A DNA stretch of 64,000 nt from an uncultured Roseobacter sp. (GCF_947488185.1 NZ_CANKYM010000001.1:992001-1056000); one strand, 5' to 3'; counted from the first letter of the stretch, positions 44,138-52,956 are shown. A program made the numbers and translations. Notes: generated from the sequence alone by a model not told the origin.

Positions 44138-45003
44138 GCGGCACCCTGTTTGACCGATTTGAGCGCTTCTTCAAGCTCCGAGAAACTTGGACGGCAGTGG
44201 GATGGCGTGTTCTGGCGACCAACTTCTATGCAGATATTGGTTGCGTGCGCGTGGAGATTTGCGACGAGAACTTCTCTGATTAACTGATAGAAGTGACTAT
44301 CTTCTTCTGTCACAGTCTTTACTTTTGCGGCAAAGGGCCCAACAAATCCGTAGGCGAGAAAGACACCCAGAAATGTTCCAACCAACGCGCCACCGATGAG
44401 TTTGCCGAGCACCTCTGGCGGTTGGTCGATGGAACCCATGGTTTTGATGATACCCAGAACAGCCGCAACAATCCCCAAGGCCGGTAAGCCATCAGCAACC
44501 GTTTGCAAGGCATGACTGGAATGAAGAGCATGATGCATATTTGCTTCCATGCGTTTTTCGAGCACTTCTTCGACTTGGTGTGGGTCATCGTAGTTCATCG
44601 AGGCCGATCTCATAGTATCGCAGATCAAGGCAATAGCTTCCCGGTCTTTCAGAACTTTCGGATACTTCGAAAAAATCGAGGATTCATCTGGCGCTTCGAT
44701 ATGCTCTTCAATAGCGACAGGGTTCTGTCGGGCTAACCGAATAAGCTCGAATAGGAGGCACAGAAGATCCTTGTAATCTTCGTGTGCCCATTTTGGGCCT
44801 TTGAAAACACGGCCCATGTCCCGGGCCGTTTGCTTGATGGCGGACATGTCATTACTGATGAGAAAAGCGCCAAGCGCGGCTCCGCCGATCATTGTCATCT
44901 CAAAAGGGAGCGCTTTGAAAATGATACCCATCTTGCCGCCGGCGGCAAGATAGCCACCGAACACCATGACAAAAATAACTACAATGCCGATGATTCCGAT
45001 CAT
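44134..45003 (-). CDS. motA: Flagellar motor stator protein MotA
   Basis: Stator subunit that couples ion flow to rotation. The 289-residue protein has four membrane helices: MIGIIGIVVIFVMVFGGYLA near the N-terminus, another around 30-50, and the pair near 170-225 (LPALGIVAAVLGIIKTMGSI, then LVGTFLGVFLAYGFVGPFAA). The cytoplasmic loop between them binds FliG. I prefer the ATG at 45003 (GGGGA upstream) to a TTG at 45015. Its stop overlaps the AMIN/TPR gene. motB is not adjacent; it lies 13 kb away ahead of flgE. Confidence 0.93.
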   Translation of the reverse strand: MIGIIGIVVIFVMVFGGYLAAGGKMGIIFKALPFEMTMIGGAALGAFLISNDMSAIKQTARDMGRVFKGPKWAHEDYKDLLCLLFELIRLARQNPVAIEEHIEAPDESSIFSKYPKVLKDREAIALICDTMRSASMNYDDPHQVEEVLEKRMEANMHHALHSSHALQTVADGLPALGIVAAVLGIIKTMGSIDQPPEVLGKLIGGALVGTFLGVFLAYGFVGPFAAKVKTVTEEDSHFYQLIREVLVANLHAHATNICIEVGRQNTPSHCRPSFSELEEALKSVKQGAA

Positions 45004-45067
45004 TTCGATCCCCAATACTTATCGAGCGCCAGTGTCGCAAAAGGAAGTTAAGAAAGCCTCTGCGTGA

Positions 45068-45673
45068 TCAGCCTTTTGGCACGTCAGCGTTCCGGCCGGC
45101 GAGAATGACACTGATTGAATAAGCCACTTGGGGAGAGAGCCCTGCCATTATGCCTGCCGCTGAGTTCGGACGCATACGTCCGAGAAATCCTGCGGCAAAG
45201 GCTGGCTCCATTTCCTCGAACAATGCAGCGGCATCCTTTGGCTTCATATTCTCGTAGACTGACGTGAGGCGCGCCAGATCATCTTCTGCCGCCGTATTCG
45301 CCAGGGCTAACAATTCCCTCAGTGAGTCTTCGGCCTGTTGCAGATTGCTCAGTCGACGTTCGATTTGCTCGTCGGCCACGGACAAAGCTTTCATGCGCAT
45401 ATCTATCTGATTTTCACGCTCAGCCAGGCGCGTTTCGCGCTCTTGAAACGCTCGAAGCATTTTCGACATCTGCTCCCTATCTTCCTGGGAAGAAATCTCT
45501 TTTTTCTGAGCTGTTGCCTCCGGCTCCTTGATGGCGGCCAGAGGATTTTCGGTCGCAACAGCTTGTCCCGCCTCTGTCCCGACGCGTAGTACGGCTGATC
45601 CCAGCAACAATCCTGCGATCAATAGGACGGAGCCACGCCCGTTTCGTCCTGTCAAAAAACTCACCGATCTCAT
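45068..45673 (-). CDS. MotE-like periplasmic chaperone/FliG-MgtE-N-type protein
   Basis: A 201-residue protein with an N-terminal hydrophobic helix (about 15-35; VLLIAGLLLGSAVL), a long charged coiled coil (about 55-125; MLRAFQERETRLAERENQID) and a C-terminal helical domain (about 130-195; YENMKPKDAAALFEEMEPAF) of the MgtE-N/FliG type. This is the layout of MotE, the chaperone of the periplasmic motor protein MotC in Sinorhizobium. A MotC is not recognised here, but the large gene beyond motA could fill the same place. The ATG overlaps the stop of the upstream gene. Confidence 0.75.
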   Translation of the reverse strand: MRSVSFLTGRNGRGSVLLIAGLLLGSAVLRVGTEAGQAVATENPLAAIKEPEATAQKKEISSQEDREQMSKMLRAFQERETRLAERENQIDMRMKALSVADEQIERRLSNLQQAEDSLRELLALANTAAEDDLARLTSVYENMKPKDAAALFEEMEPAFAAGFLGRMRPNSAAGIMAGLSPQVAYSISVILAGRNADVPKG

Positions 45674-46059
45674 TGATGTGTCTCCGCTGTTCGATGGCGT
45701 ACGAACATTGGCTCGCTCACCGATTGCGTTGCAGCTGGCGTTGGCTGTGGCGCAGGAGCGGGGGCGGGGGGAGCATCCGGTACATCATGCAGCGACGCCA
45801 TTTGAAGCTCCAGTTTGCGCGACATGTTCTCCGCACGTTGTGTCAAGTCCGTGAGCGTCTGTGCAGAAGTCGCAGCCGTCGATTGTGCGGCCGACAAGGT
45901 TTTTGTGAGATCATCGACCTGCGCAGATAAAACTGCAACGGCGCCGCCCACGCCTTTCTCAAGATCATTGAATCTATTCAAGCGACGCCCAAGCACCAAA
46001 CAATATAGTCCGGCACCGAGCGCTCCAGCCGCAAGTAAAATATCCGCAATCATTTCCAT
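45670..46059 (-). CDS. Small membrane-anchored flagellar-cluster protein (DUF6468-like)
   Basis: A 129-residue protein with one N-terminal membrane helix (about 5-22; DILLAAGALGAGLYCLVLG), a coiled-coil region (about 30-90; LEKGVGGAVAVLSAQVDDLT) and a Pro/Ala-rich tail (about 95-112). It resembles a family (I believe DUF6468) seen next to fliL and motE in alphaproteobacterial flagellar clusters; the name is from memory. Function unknown. AGGAGG precedes the ATG. It overlaps the motE-like start by four bases, and it follows the second fliL gene by ten bases. Confidence 0.6.
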   Translation of the reverse strand: MEMIADILLAAGALGAGLYCLVLGRRLNRFNDLEKGVGGAVAVLSAQVDDLTKTLSAAQSTAATSAQTLTDLTQRAENMSRKLELQMASLHDVPDAPPAPAPAPQPTPAATQSVSEPMFVRHRTAETHQ

Positions 46060-46069
46060 GTCACCCTCC

Positions 46070-46555
46070 TTAATTCAGTACAAATTCCATGATGAGAAGA
46101 TCATTGACGCGCCCCGGCCCCGCGACTACTTGAACCCGTCTCAGCATTTGTGCGCGCAAACGCGTCAATGCAGATGGATCCTGGATATCGCTGACCTCGA
46201 TCGCGCGCAGATAGCTGTTCAATACGTCGATAACGCGTGGCAGAACGCCCTCGACTTCCGATGTGTAGTCATATGCCACTTCCAGCTCCGCCCGGAATTT
46301 TAGGTGCTTTTGCGCGCTGTTTGGTGGAAGCGATACGGTGATCGGTTCAATGGGCACAAATGCAACGGCTGGCGCCTCATCCATCTTGGGTTTTTCAACC
46401 TCTGCTTCGACCGATTCGCCATTCAAAATCAAACCGCTCCAAGTCGCGTAGAAGCCACCACCACCGCCGGCCAAAAGGAAAACAAGCCCAAGAATTAAAG
46501 GCATTTTCGATGATTTTGCCTCAATCTCAGTTTCAACAGGTTCTTCGTCGGCCAT
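46070..46555 (-). CDS. fliL: Flagellar basal-body protein FliL (second copy)
   Basis: A 161-residue protein with one membrane helix (about 19-40; PLILGLVFLLAGGGGGFYAT) and a periplasmic FliL domain (about 65-161) with the typical FVPIEPITVSLPPNSAQKHL and a C-terminal VNDLLIMEFVLN. This is the more canonical of the two FliL proteins in the window; the copy at 36063 has a longer acidic linker. It leads a minus-strand unit running to the fliJ-like gene and is divergent from fliF. Confidence 0.88.
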   Translation of the reverse strand: MADEEPVETEIEAKSSKMPLILGLVFLLAGGGGGFYATWSGLILNGESVEAEVEKPKMDEAPAVAFVPIEPITVSLPPNSAQKHLKFRAELEVAYDYTSEVEGVLPRVIDVLNSYLRAIEVSDIQDPSALTRLRAQMLRRVQVVAGPGRVNDLLIMEFVLN

Positions 46556-46601
46556 GATAATCCCATATTCGGTTACGAAAATGGTTATAGACGCGATTGC
46601 A

Positions 46602-46616
46602 CTAACCGATTGTTAA
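46602..46616. promoter_or_regulatory. CtrA-like box between fliL and fliF (CTAA-N7-TTAA)
   Basis: CTAA, CCGATTG-containing seven-base spacer, TTAA; the minus strand reads TTAA-N7-TTAG. Seven of eight consensus bases, in the 122-bp region that must drive two large divergent flagellar operons. Confidence 0.45.
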
Positions 46617-46677
46617 GCCAGATCGTTCATTGCTGTTGTCATCGCTGAACAGAACGTTCGGCTTGACGGAGGCGATT

Positions 46678-48300
46678 GTGCAGCAACTACTAAATGCGTG
46701 GACGGGGTTGGATTTACGCCGTCAGATCATCGTGATTGTCGCAACTGGGGCCATGTTTTTCGCGATTATCGCGATGTCCAGAATGGCATCAGCCCCAACA
46801 ATGACGTTGCTATATGCGGGCTTGGAAAACGGTGCCGCTGGTGACGTCGTGCGCGCGCTGGAGCAGCGCGGCGCGGCCTTCGAAGTCCGCGGAGGATCAA
46901 TTTTTGTCTCCTCGAAAGACCGGGATCAGCTGCGCATGACGTTAGCGAGCGAAGGATTACCAGCAAATTCCAGCCGTGGTTATGAGCTTCTGGACACTCT
47001 ATCCGGCTTTGGTACCACATCGCAGATGTTCGATGCGGCGTACTGGCGTGCAAAAGAAGGCGAACTCGCACGTACGATTGTTTCCAGCCCTCATATTGCG
47101 TTGGCGCGGGTTCATATTGCGAGCACAGGATCAAACCCGTTTCAGCGGGGAGTCACACCAAAAGCATCTGTTTCAGTCACGCCAAACGGAGCAGCAATAA
47201 CGCCGCAACAGGCCAAGGCGGTACGGTTTCTTGTGTCGTCGGCGGTTGCTGGTCTTGCCTCGGAAGACGTTGCGGTCATTGATGCGAATGGCTCTTTGAT
47301 TGGCATAACTGATGAGGTTACGCCCGCTGGTGCGGACGACAAAGCCCAGCTTTTGCGTGATAGAGTTCAGCGATTGCTGGAAGCACGCGTGGGATTCGGG
47401 AACGCGGTTGTCGAAGTGAGCGTTGATACCGTCACCGAAAGCGAAGCCATTCGTGAACGAATTTTCGATCCAGAAAGCCGCGTTGCAATCAGTACGGACA
47501 CCGAAGAGCGTAGTAATACATCGAACGAAGCCGGTGGTGGTAATGTAACCGTTGCATCGAATCTGCCGGATGAAGAAGGTGGAAATGGCGAAAACTCATC
47601 TTCACAAAACAGCGAATCCCGAGAGCGCGTTAACTACGAGGTATCTGAAACCGAGCGAGAAATCGTTCGAGCACCGGGCGCGATAAAACGCCTTACGGTC
47701 GCTGTTCTCGTCAATGAAGCAGCGATTGTGGCTGAGGATGGGGCTCAGACCTTTGCGCCAAGAGAAGAAGAAGAGTTGGATGCTCTCAGAGACTTGGTCG
47801 CCTCGGCGGTCGGCTTTGACGAGACCCGCGGCGACATTATCACCATCAAGTCAATGGCACTGCAAAGCGTGGCACCACAAGGAACCGCTGTAGGCACGTC
47901 TCTGATGGATGGTTTCAATGTTGATTTGATGTCCGCAATCCAAATGGCCGTTCTTGCATTGGTCACACTCATTCTGGGGTTATTCGTTGTACGACCACTG
48001 CTTAGCAAACCCGCGCTCCCATTGGAGCAGGACGTGCCGGCGCTGCCTCCAGGCGAGAATCAGAGTGCCGACGAGCCCGGTTTGACAGGAGAGCTCGCAT
48101 CTGACGATTTCGAGCTGCCTGAGTTGCCGATCATCTCGGGCTTTGACGGGGGTCAGTCAGGTGAACTTCCGGATCTCCAGTTGGGCGGAAATATGTCTGA
48201 AGATCCTGTTGACCGGCTCAGAGCCATGATTGGTGAAAGACAAGAGGAAACAGTCGAGATTCTAAGGAGTTGGCTTGAAGATAAAGAGGAGAGTGCCTGA
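46678..48300 (+). CDS. fliF: Flagellar MS-ring protein FliF
   Basis: Forms the MS ring and the base on which the export gate and switch assemble. The 540-residue protein has membrane helix 1 near residues 17-36 (IIVIVATGAMFFAIIAM), the YscJ/FliF periplasmic domains (about 45-420) with KEGELARTIVSSPHIALARV, membrane helix 2 (about 425-450) and a cytoplasmic tail ending DRLRAMIGERQEETVEILRS, the FliG-binding region. I chose GTG at 46678 with GGAGG ahead at good spacing; an open frame from 46630 would add 16 unsupported residues. fliG is not next to it, unlike most clusters. Confidence 0.94.
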   Translation: MQQLLNAWTGLDLRRQIIVIVATGAMFFAIIAMSRMASAPTMTLLYAGLENGAAGDVVRALEQRGAAFEVRGGSIFVSSKDRDQLRMTLASEGLPANSSRGYELLDTLSGFGTTSQMFDAAYWRAKEGELARTIVSSPHIALARVHIASTGSNPFQRGVTPKASVSVTPNGAAITPQQAKAVRFLVSSAVAGLASEDVAVIDANGSLIGITDEVTPAGADDKAQLLRDRVQRLLEARVGFGNAVVEVSVDTVTESEAIRERIFDPESRVAISTDTEERSNTSNEAGGGNVTVASNLPDEEGGNGENSSSQNSESRERVNYEVSETEREIVRAPGAIKRLTVAVLVNEAAIVAEDGAQTFAPREEEELDALRDLVASAVGFDETRGDIITIKSMALQSVAPQGTAVGTSLMDGFNVDLMSAIQMAVLALVTLILGLFVVRPLLSKPALPLEQDVPALPPGENQSADEPGLTGELASDDFELPELPIISGFDGGQSGELPDLQLGGNMSEDPVDRLRAMIGERQEETVEILRSWLEDKEESA

Positions 48301-48899
48301 TGTCTCTGTCACATAGGTACCGCAACTTCGGCGGCCCGAAAGTAAGCGATGAACCGCAAGAAGGTGCACGCGCCGAGCTTACTGAAGATCAACAATTGCA
48401 GTCTTTTGAAAAAGGATACCAGGCTGGATGGGATGACGCTGTTAAGGCGCAGGCGGATTCGGTGGCAAAAATTAGTGCTGAGTTCGGTCAAAACCTGCAA
48501 GATATGTCATTTACTTATCATGAAGCTCTTTCCAAGCTCACTGTGTCGATGGAGCCGGTATTGACTGAAATCGTGGACAAGCTCTTGCCAGGTGTGATGC
48601 ATGAGGCACTGGGAGCGCACATAGTGACACAATTGACCGAGATGATCAGTGAGCAACCAAATCAGCCTATCGAAATTGTGGTTGCGCCTTCCCAGGTAGA
48701 AAGGATCCAAGAGCTTGCTGAGGGCAAGCTTAGTGATCCGTTCGAGATTGTCACTGAGCAATCACTTGGCGACGGGCAAGCATATGTCTGTATTGGATCT
48801 GTTGAGCACAGTATCGATCTAGACTCTGTACTCGCGGGCGTGAGCGAAGCCATGGCTGCGTTTTTCCATGAAGCTGAGCAGGAGAAAGAAAATGGATGA
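48300..48899 (+). CDS. FliH-like export regulator (FlbE-type)
   Basis: A 199-residue protein at the place of Caulobacter flbE, between fliF and fliN. It has an acidic N-terminus with QSFEKGYQAGWDDAVKAQAD (the GYxxG repeat region typical of FliH), a helical middle, and a C-terminal part (about 110-195) like the peripheral-stalk FliH/AtpE-related domain (IEIVVAPSQVERIQELAEGK). FliH binds FliI and links the ATPase to the switch. The ATG overlaps the fliF stop (TGATG). FliH diverges greatly, so the call uses position and pattern together. Confidence 0.75.
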   Translation: MSLSHRYRNFGGPKVSDEPQEGARAELTEDQQLQSFEKGYQAGWDDAVKAQADSVAKISAEFGQNLQDMSFTYHEALSKLTVSMEPVLTEIVDKLLPGVMHEALGAHIVTQLTEMISEQPNQPIEIVVAPSQVERIQELAEGKLSDPFEIVTEQSLGDGQAYVCIGSVEHSIDLDSVLAGVSEAMAAFFHEAEQEKENG

Positions 48900-49185
48900 A
48901 GCCCCCGCAGCGCGTGGCGCAACTAGTGAGGCAACTAATCCCTTTACGTCAGTTCCGATTGAAGTGACGGTGTGTGTCGGCAAAGCGCGTCCATTAATTC
49001 GGGAGTTAGTGGCACTTGGAGAGAATGCGGTGCTGCCGCTGGACAAATCCGTGGACGATCCCGTTGAACTGTACGTCGGTGATCGGCTAATCGCGCGCGG
49101 CATGCTGGAAGAGAAAGAAGGAGATCAGAATGGGCAGCTTGTTGTAAGGCTGACCGAAGTTGTTGACTTGCAGTCAGGTCGCTAG
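48892..49185 (+). CDS. fliN: Flagellar motor switch protein FliN
   Basis: C-ring subunit, 97 residues. It holds the SpoA (surface presentation of antigens) domain: VPIEVTVCVGKARPLIRELV, DKSVDDPVELYVGDRLIARG, then a C-terminal VVRLTEVVDL. The ATG at 48892 overlaps the fliH-like stop by eight bases; GGAG lies upstream. fliM and fliG, the partners of FliN, are absent from the window. Confidence 0.93.
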   Translation: MDEAPAARGATSEATNPFTSVPIEVTVCVGKARPLIRELVALGENAVLPLDKSVDDPVELYVGDRLIARGMLEEKEGDQNGQLVVRLTEVVDLQSGR

Positions 49186-49191
49186 TTCTTT

Positions 49192-49926
49192 ATGCGCCAA
49201 TGTCTCATTCTGCTTCCATCACTCTTTTTCATCGTTCTGCTGCCAGAACAGGTGAGCGCACAGGATTTGTCGATTTCATTGGGCGATGAAGGCTCAATCA
49301 GCGCACGTACCATTCAGCTTTTTGCCCTTATTACAGTTCTGAGTTTGGCGCCAGGCATTGCAATAATGGTTACTTGCTTCCCTTTTCTAGTGACCGTTCT
49401 GTCCATCTTGCGACAAGCCATCGGATTGCAGCAATCTCCACCCAACATGTTGATAGTAAGTTTAGCCCTCTTTTTGACTTACTTCATAATGGAGCCTGTT
49501 TTCACACAGGCCTGGACAAATGGAATTGCTCCGCTGAGCGAAGAGCTGATTGACATCGAAACAGCGTTTGTGCGTACGCTTGAACCATTTCGGATATTTA
49601 TGGCTGGTCGTTTGGACCCTGATACGTTTTTCGCAATGGCGGAGCTGAGACCAGATACAATAGATGCAACTCCAACTCCAGAAGCGCCGTTATCGGTATT
49701 GGTTCCGAGTTTTTTACTGTCGGAAATCTCACGTGCATTCCAAATTGGATTTCTGATTTTTCTTCCATTTTTAATAATCGATCTCGTTGTGGCGGCGGTA
49801 CTGATGTCCATGGGTATGATGATGGTGCCGCCGGTTATCGTTTCCCTCCCTTTCAAATTGGCATTCTTCGTCATCGCGGACGGATGGAGCCTGATCGCTG
49901 GGAGCTTGGTTCGCAGCTATTTCTAA
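49192..49926 (+). CDS. fliP: Flagellar export apparatus protein FliP
   Basis: Export gate component, 244 residues, with a cleavable signal peptide (about 1-22) and four membrane helices. Landmarks are LALFLTYFIMEPVFTQAW, the PFLIIDLVVAAVLMSMGMMM block and the C-terminal PFKLAFFVIADGWSLIAGSL. It closes the fliF block. Downstream is the AT-rich insertion region and not further flagellar genes. Confidence 0.94.
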   Translation: MRQCLILLPSLFFIVLLPEQVSAQDLSISLGDEGSISARTIQLFALITVLSLAPGIAIMVTCFPFLVTVLSILRQAIGLQQSPPNMLIVSLALFLTYFIMEPVFTQAWTNGIAPLSEELIDIETAFVRTLEPFRIFMAGRLDPDTFFAMAELRPDTIDATPTPEAPLSVLVPSFLLSEISRAFQIGFLIFLPFLIIDLVVAAVLMSMGMMMVPPVIVSLPFKLAFFVIADGWSLIAGSLVRSYF

Positions 49927-50546
49927 ACATAGCGCTTTGCTATGCACTGTGTACATATCTCTTTGACGGTATTATTTTGAAACCAACTCGCGCAAACGTG
50001 TTTACGCAAAACTCAAGCTCTTTTTTAATCGCTCGATATCGATTTTTTATAGTAAGAATGAACGTAGTGCAGAATAACACAGGTATTGCCACAGCTATGG
50101 CATTACTTTTTTGTATTTAGAAGATAATAAGATGAGAAAAGGCTTGAGTGCTACCTATTTGGGATTGTTCGGCATGTGTCGAGATTGATCGACTTTCCAT
50201 ATTTACAGCCCGATTCACGTTGGTTGACCTTGCAGCATCCTTAGGAGTGAATTGACCAACTTTCGAACCCTTGATAGTATAATTTGGCGATTGTATATTT
50301 GACAAACCCATTTTGGAATCAATCGTAGGCGGTTGATTTCTCCATAGTTGAATATGGAGATTCAAGATAAATACCTTTTATATTTCCTTCACAATCGCGG
50401 CTAATCACTACAAAACAATGCTGGTAGTCGGCGCGAATGACGAAGACGATATTTACAAATTGGTCGACTTCGCAAAAAAGGCCTGATGCACTTGCACCGG
50501 AACCCCTAGGCGACGGGCAAACCACATTATTGCCCTTATACGATAG
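49927..50546. other. AT-rich intergenic stretch after fliP
   Basis: About 620 bases that look clearly richer in A and T than the flanking genes. A short inverted repeat (CATAGC, GCTTT, GCTATG) at 49928-49944, just after the fliP stop, could form a weak hairpin but has no T-run. Short open frames exist on both strands, none with a convincing ribosome-binding site or known family. It is likely the edge of an acquired segment. Confidence 0.5.
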
Positions 50547-50726
50547 TTAGAAAATCGGCTCATAACACCTCCGTATAGTGGGGTAAATAAATACCTCATT
50601 TGCGCGTGACGTTGTTTTTCTTGACAGCCTGGCCAGCTTCTTGAACTGCTCTTCATCGTCGTCCGTCTCCAGCTGGCGGGCGGCTTTTTTGAAGCGGTCT
50701 AGTTGACTCTTGTCGGCTTCAGACAT
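50547..50726 (-). CDS. Small charged hypothetical protein (59 residues)
   Basis: A 59-residue ORF with an excellent ribosome-binding site (AAGGAGATTAC before the ATG). The N-terminal part MSEADKSQLDRFKKAARQLE, followed by TDDDEEQFKKLARLSRK, resembles a widespread family of small acidic/basic alphaproteobacterial proteins of unknown function; the last 15 residues look non-typical and may result from a change in the 3' end. It starts near, and divergent from, the DUF3800 gene, which suggests they travel together. I do not know its role. Confidence 0.55.
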   Translation of the reverse strand: MSEADKSQLDRFKKAARQLETDDDEEQFKKLARLSRKTTSRANEVFIYPTIRRCYEPIF

Positions 50727-50783
50727 GTAATCTCCTTATGATTGAAAAGAAACTGAGATTTCCTCCGCTGCCCATTCAAAAGT

Positions 50784-51493
50784 GTGCTTTTTTTTGCGGA
50801 TGAGAGTGACATTACCTCAGCTAGGTTCTCATTGGTAGGCGGCACGGCAACAGTCTCATCTAATCTGAGGCAAATCTACCAAAGGATATTCGAATTTCGG
50901 AAGCGGCATAACATGTTTGCGGAACTCAAGTGGAGCAAAGTATCAAATCAGAAAGTTGATGCTTATCGCGATCTGATAAATCTCTATTTTGAGATGGTCG
51001 ATGGCGGCATAATCGCCTTCCACTGCGCCACGTTCGACAATTCGAAGTGGAAGCACCATCTATACAATGATGGCGACCGTGATCTAGGGCTCTCCAAGAA
51101 CTACTATCAACTTGTTCTGCATCAGTTTATTGCAAGGTACTGTGAGCAAGCGTCCTGCTTCGTGTGTCTCGATAGAAGGCATAGCACCACTAAGATTCCT
51201 GACCTACAGAAAATTCTTACCATGGTGCGGGGAAAGACTACGGGCTCACTTTTGGTCCATTAACTGGAATGGAAGCGCGAGACTCTAAGACTGATGACAT
51301 GCTCCAACTAAACGACGTGATTTTAGGCGCTACTTCATCTGCAAAAAACTCACGACACCTGGACCCGCAAACCCGCGCGTCAAAGGCTGAGCTGGCCAAT
51401 CTCGTATTGGAAAACTCAAAACTGAAGGGCTTGGAAAAAGACTCCCCATCAGGGACTTCCGGCTTCACGGTCTGGAACAGAATTCCCAGGTAG
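50784..51493 (+). pseudogene. DUF3800 gene, frameshifted
   Basis: The first frame (50784-51263) encodes FFADESDITSARFSLVGG, then LKWSKVSNQKVDAYRDLI, GDRDLGLSKNYYQLVLHQF and CFVCLDRRHSTTK, all typical of DUF3800 proteins, which are thought to have an RNase H-like fold. The sequence then leaves frame near 51230-51242 (a GGGGAAA stretch) and continues in the -1 frame as YGLTFGPLTGMEARDSKTDD, then MLQLNDVILGA, the expected third conserved block, to the stop at 51491-51493. A second slip is possible at the start: an eight-T run at 50788-50795 separates an upstream open frame (from the ATG at 50738) from this one. Probably inactive unless the frameshift is programmed or a sequencing error. Confidence 0.75.
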
Positions 51494-51519
51494 AGCCCCA
51501 TACACCTACAGCTTGTAAC

Positions 51520-52720
51520 AGCATACGCTCAAGGCGCTCTCCTGACCTCATCAGGATATTCGATGCATGATCGCTCTGAGCAATTGCTACCGCATTTAGT
51601 GCCCTCATTCAACAAAAACTCATGATTTAGGCGTTTTTTTCGGTAGGCCCTTGATATGTAAGATGCTTGCCAACGACGCCGCGCAACGCGATCTGGCCGC
51701 GCTCCACATCGTCAACACCGTTCGCGATGCGATTGTTACACCGGAAATCAAATTCCACAGCATAGCGGTGCAAATGCTGCCTGCCGCAGTGCTGGTATAC
51801 ACCTTTCATGCCGCGCTTGAAGATGCTGTAGAAGCCTTCGACCGTGTTGGTTTGTATTTCGGAGTCCTGATAGTCCACATACTGGCCCGCGCTGTGATTG
51901 GTCCAGCCGTGGGCATCAAACATCTTGCCTGCGCCGATGTTCTGATACTGGCGTTGCCTTGTCTGTCATAACGTAGGCTTCACGGGCGATGTTCTCTTGC
52001 AGGATCGGGATTAGCGTAGACTTTTTAAGATCGTCTACAACGATGCTCTTTGCGCGCTTGGTGGTGCGATCCACCAGCGTTACCATCTTAATCTTGTGAG
52101 AGCCGCCACGGGCTTTCGGGTGCCTCACAACACCCGGCTCTTTGCCGATGAAAGTCTCGTCACTTCAACAATACCACCGTCGCCGCCAAAGCCAGCCGGC
52201 GCACCGTCACGCATACACTCGCGGATGCGGTGCGTCAGGAACCATGCGGACTTATACGTGATACCCAGAACGCGGTGCAGTTGGTGGCTGCTGATACCCT
52301 TCTTGCTGGATACCATCAGGTGAATGGCTTGCAGCCACAGGTGCAGCGGAATGTGACTTTCTTCGAAGATCGTGTCGATACGCACAGTGAATTGCTTACT
52401 GCACCCTGCGCACTTCTTGAGGCCGTGGCGCTCAATGCCTTCAGGGTTCTTCTTGGAGGGCTTGGAACGGGCGCCAGCCAAAACATAAATCTTGCCGAAG
52501 TTACCACAGTGCGGGCAGACCGGGGTTTCACCCCAGAGCATAGCCTCAACATATGCAAAGGCTGCGGCTTGGTCGTGCATGTATGGTTTAGAAAGAATAG
52601 ACACTGTGACAAGCTCAACTTGTTGACTCCAATATAGGAATCTCATTTGGGTTCGCCGAATATACAATCTCCCATAATTTTCGGAAACTGGGAGCGGTAT
52701 TCGTGTTAGTCTGCTATGCT
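51520..52720 (-). mobile_element. Remnant IS1595-family insertion sequence (ends not resolved)
   Basis: Approximate span of the element around the broken transposase. I could not find convincing terminal inverted repeats by eye: only a seven-base TCAACAA match is shared between 51609-51615 and the opposite strand near 52620. The element lies in the gap between convergent fliP and flgI, so it interrupts no flagellar gene. Confidence 0.5.
51627..52604 (-). pseudogene. IS1595-family (ISXO2-like) transposase, two frameshifts
   Basis: Three consecutive frames together encode one DDE transposase of about 325 residues, normal for IS1595. Part one (from GTG at 52604) has a zinc ribbon (CPHCGN ... 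CAGC) and QAIHLMVSSKKGISSHQLHR. Near 52160 a base is missing where EVDETFIG is expected, which also removes the first catalytic Asp. Part two contains RHPKARGGSHKIKMVTLVDR and VMTDKAT (second Asp). Near 51950 an extra base shifts the frame again before QYQNIGAGKMFDAHGWTNHS. Part three ends with NTVEGFYSIFKRGMKGVYQH. The two shifts cancel in length. The element cannot move unless it is supplied in trans. Confidence 0.88.
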
Positions 52721-52956
52721 GCCAGCGTAGACTACTTTTGGTTTTTCCAGAGTCCTAGTGGTCAGTGTGAGTGGTGAACCAGATCCTAGCGAGCTATCTA
52801 TAACGGTCTGTATCCACCTACGAGTGGCTAGTTGTATTCGCAGTCTTATGATTCTTTACTGAATAAAGATATGGATTTTGAAACACGCTTCTAAATATGG
52901 ATTGCAATCTCTTGTGCGCCAACACGAGTCGCCTCTGGGTGTCTCAGAGCGTCTTG
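52605..52956. other. Intergenic stretch between the IS and flgI
   Basis: About 350 bases with no ORF of recognisable family. It contains the outer end of the IS remnant and the region downstream of the flgI stop. A weak five-pair hairpin (CTCTG ... CAGAG) near 52930-52950 might end flgI transcription. Nothing else was seen. Confidence 0.4.

Noticed and set aside
50117..50365. 82-codon minus-strand ORF in the AT-rich stretch after fliP
   Set aside because: No ribosome-binding site, no family resemblance, unusual composition; not supported as a gene.
51609..52624. TCAACAA match as terminal inverted repeat of the IS1595 remnant
   Set aside because: Seven bases only and flanking bases do not extend the match; could be chance, so the ends are left unresolved.
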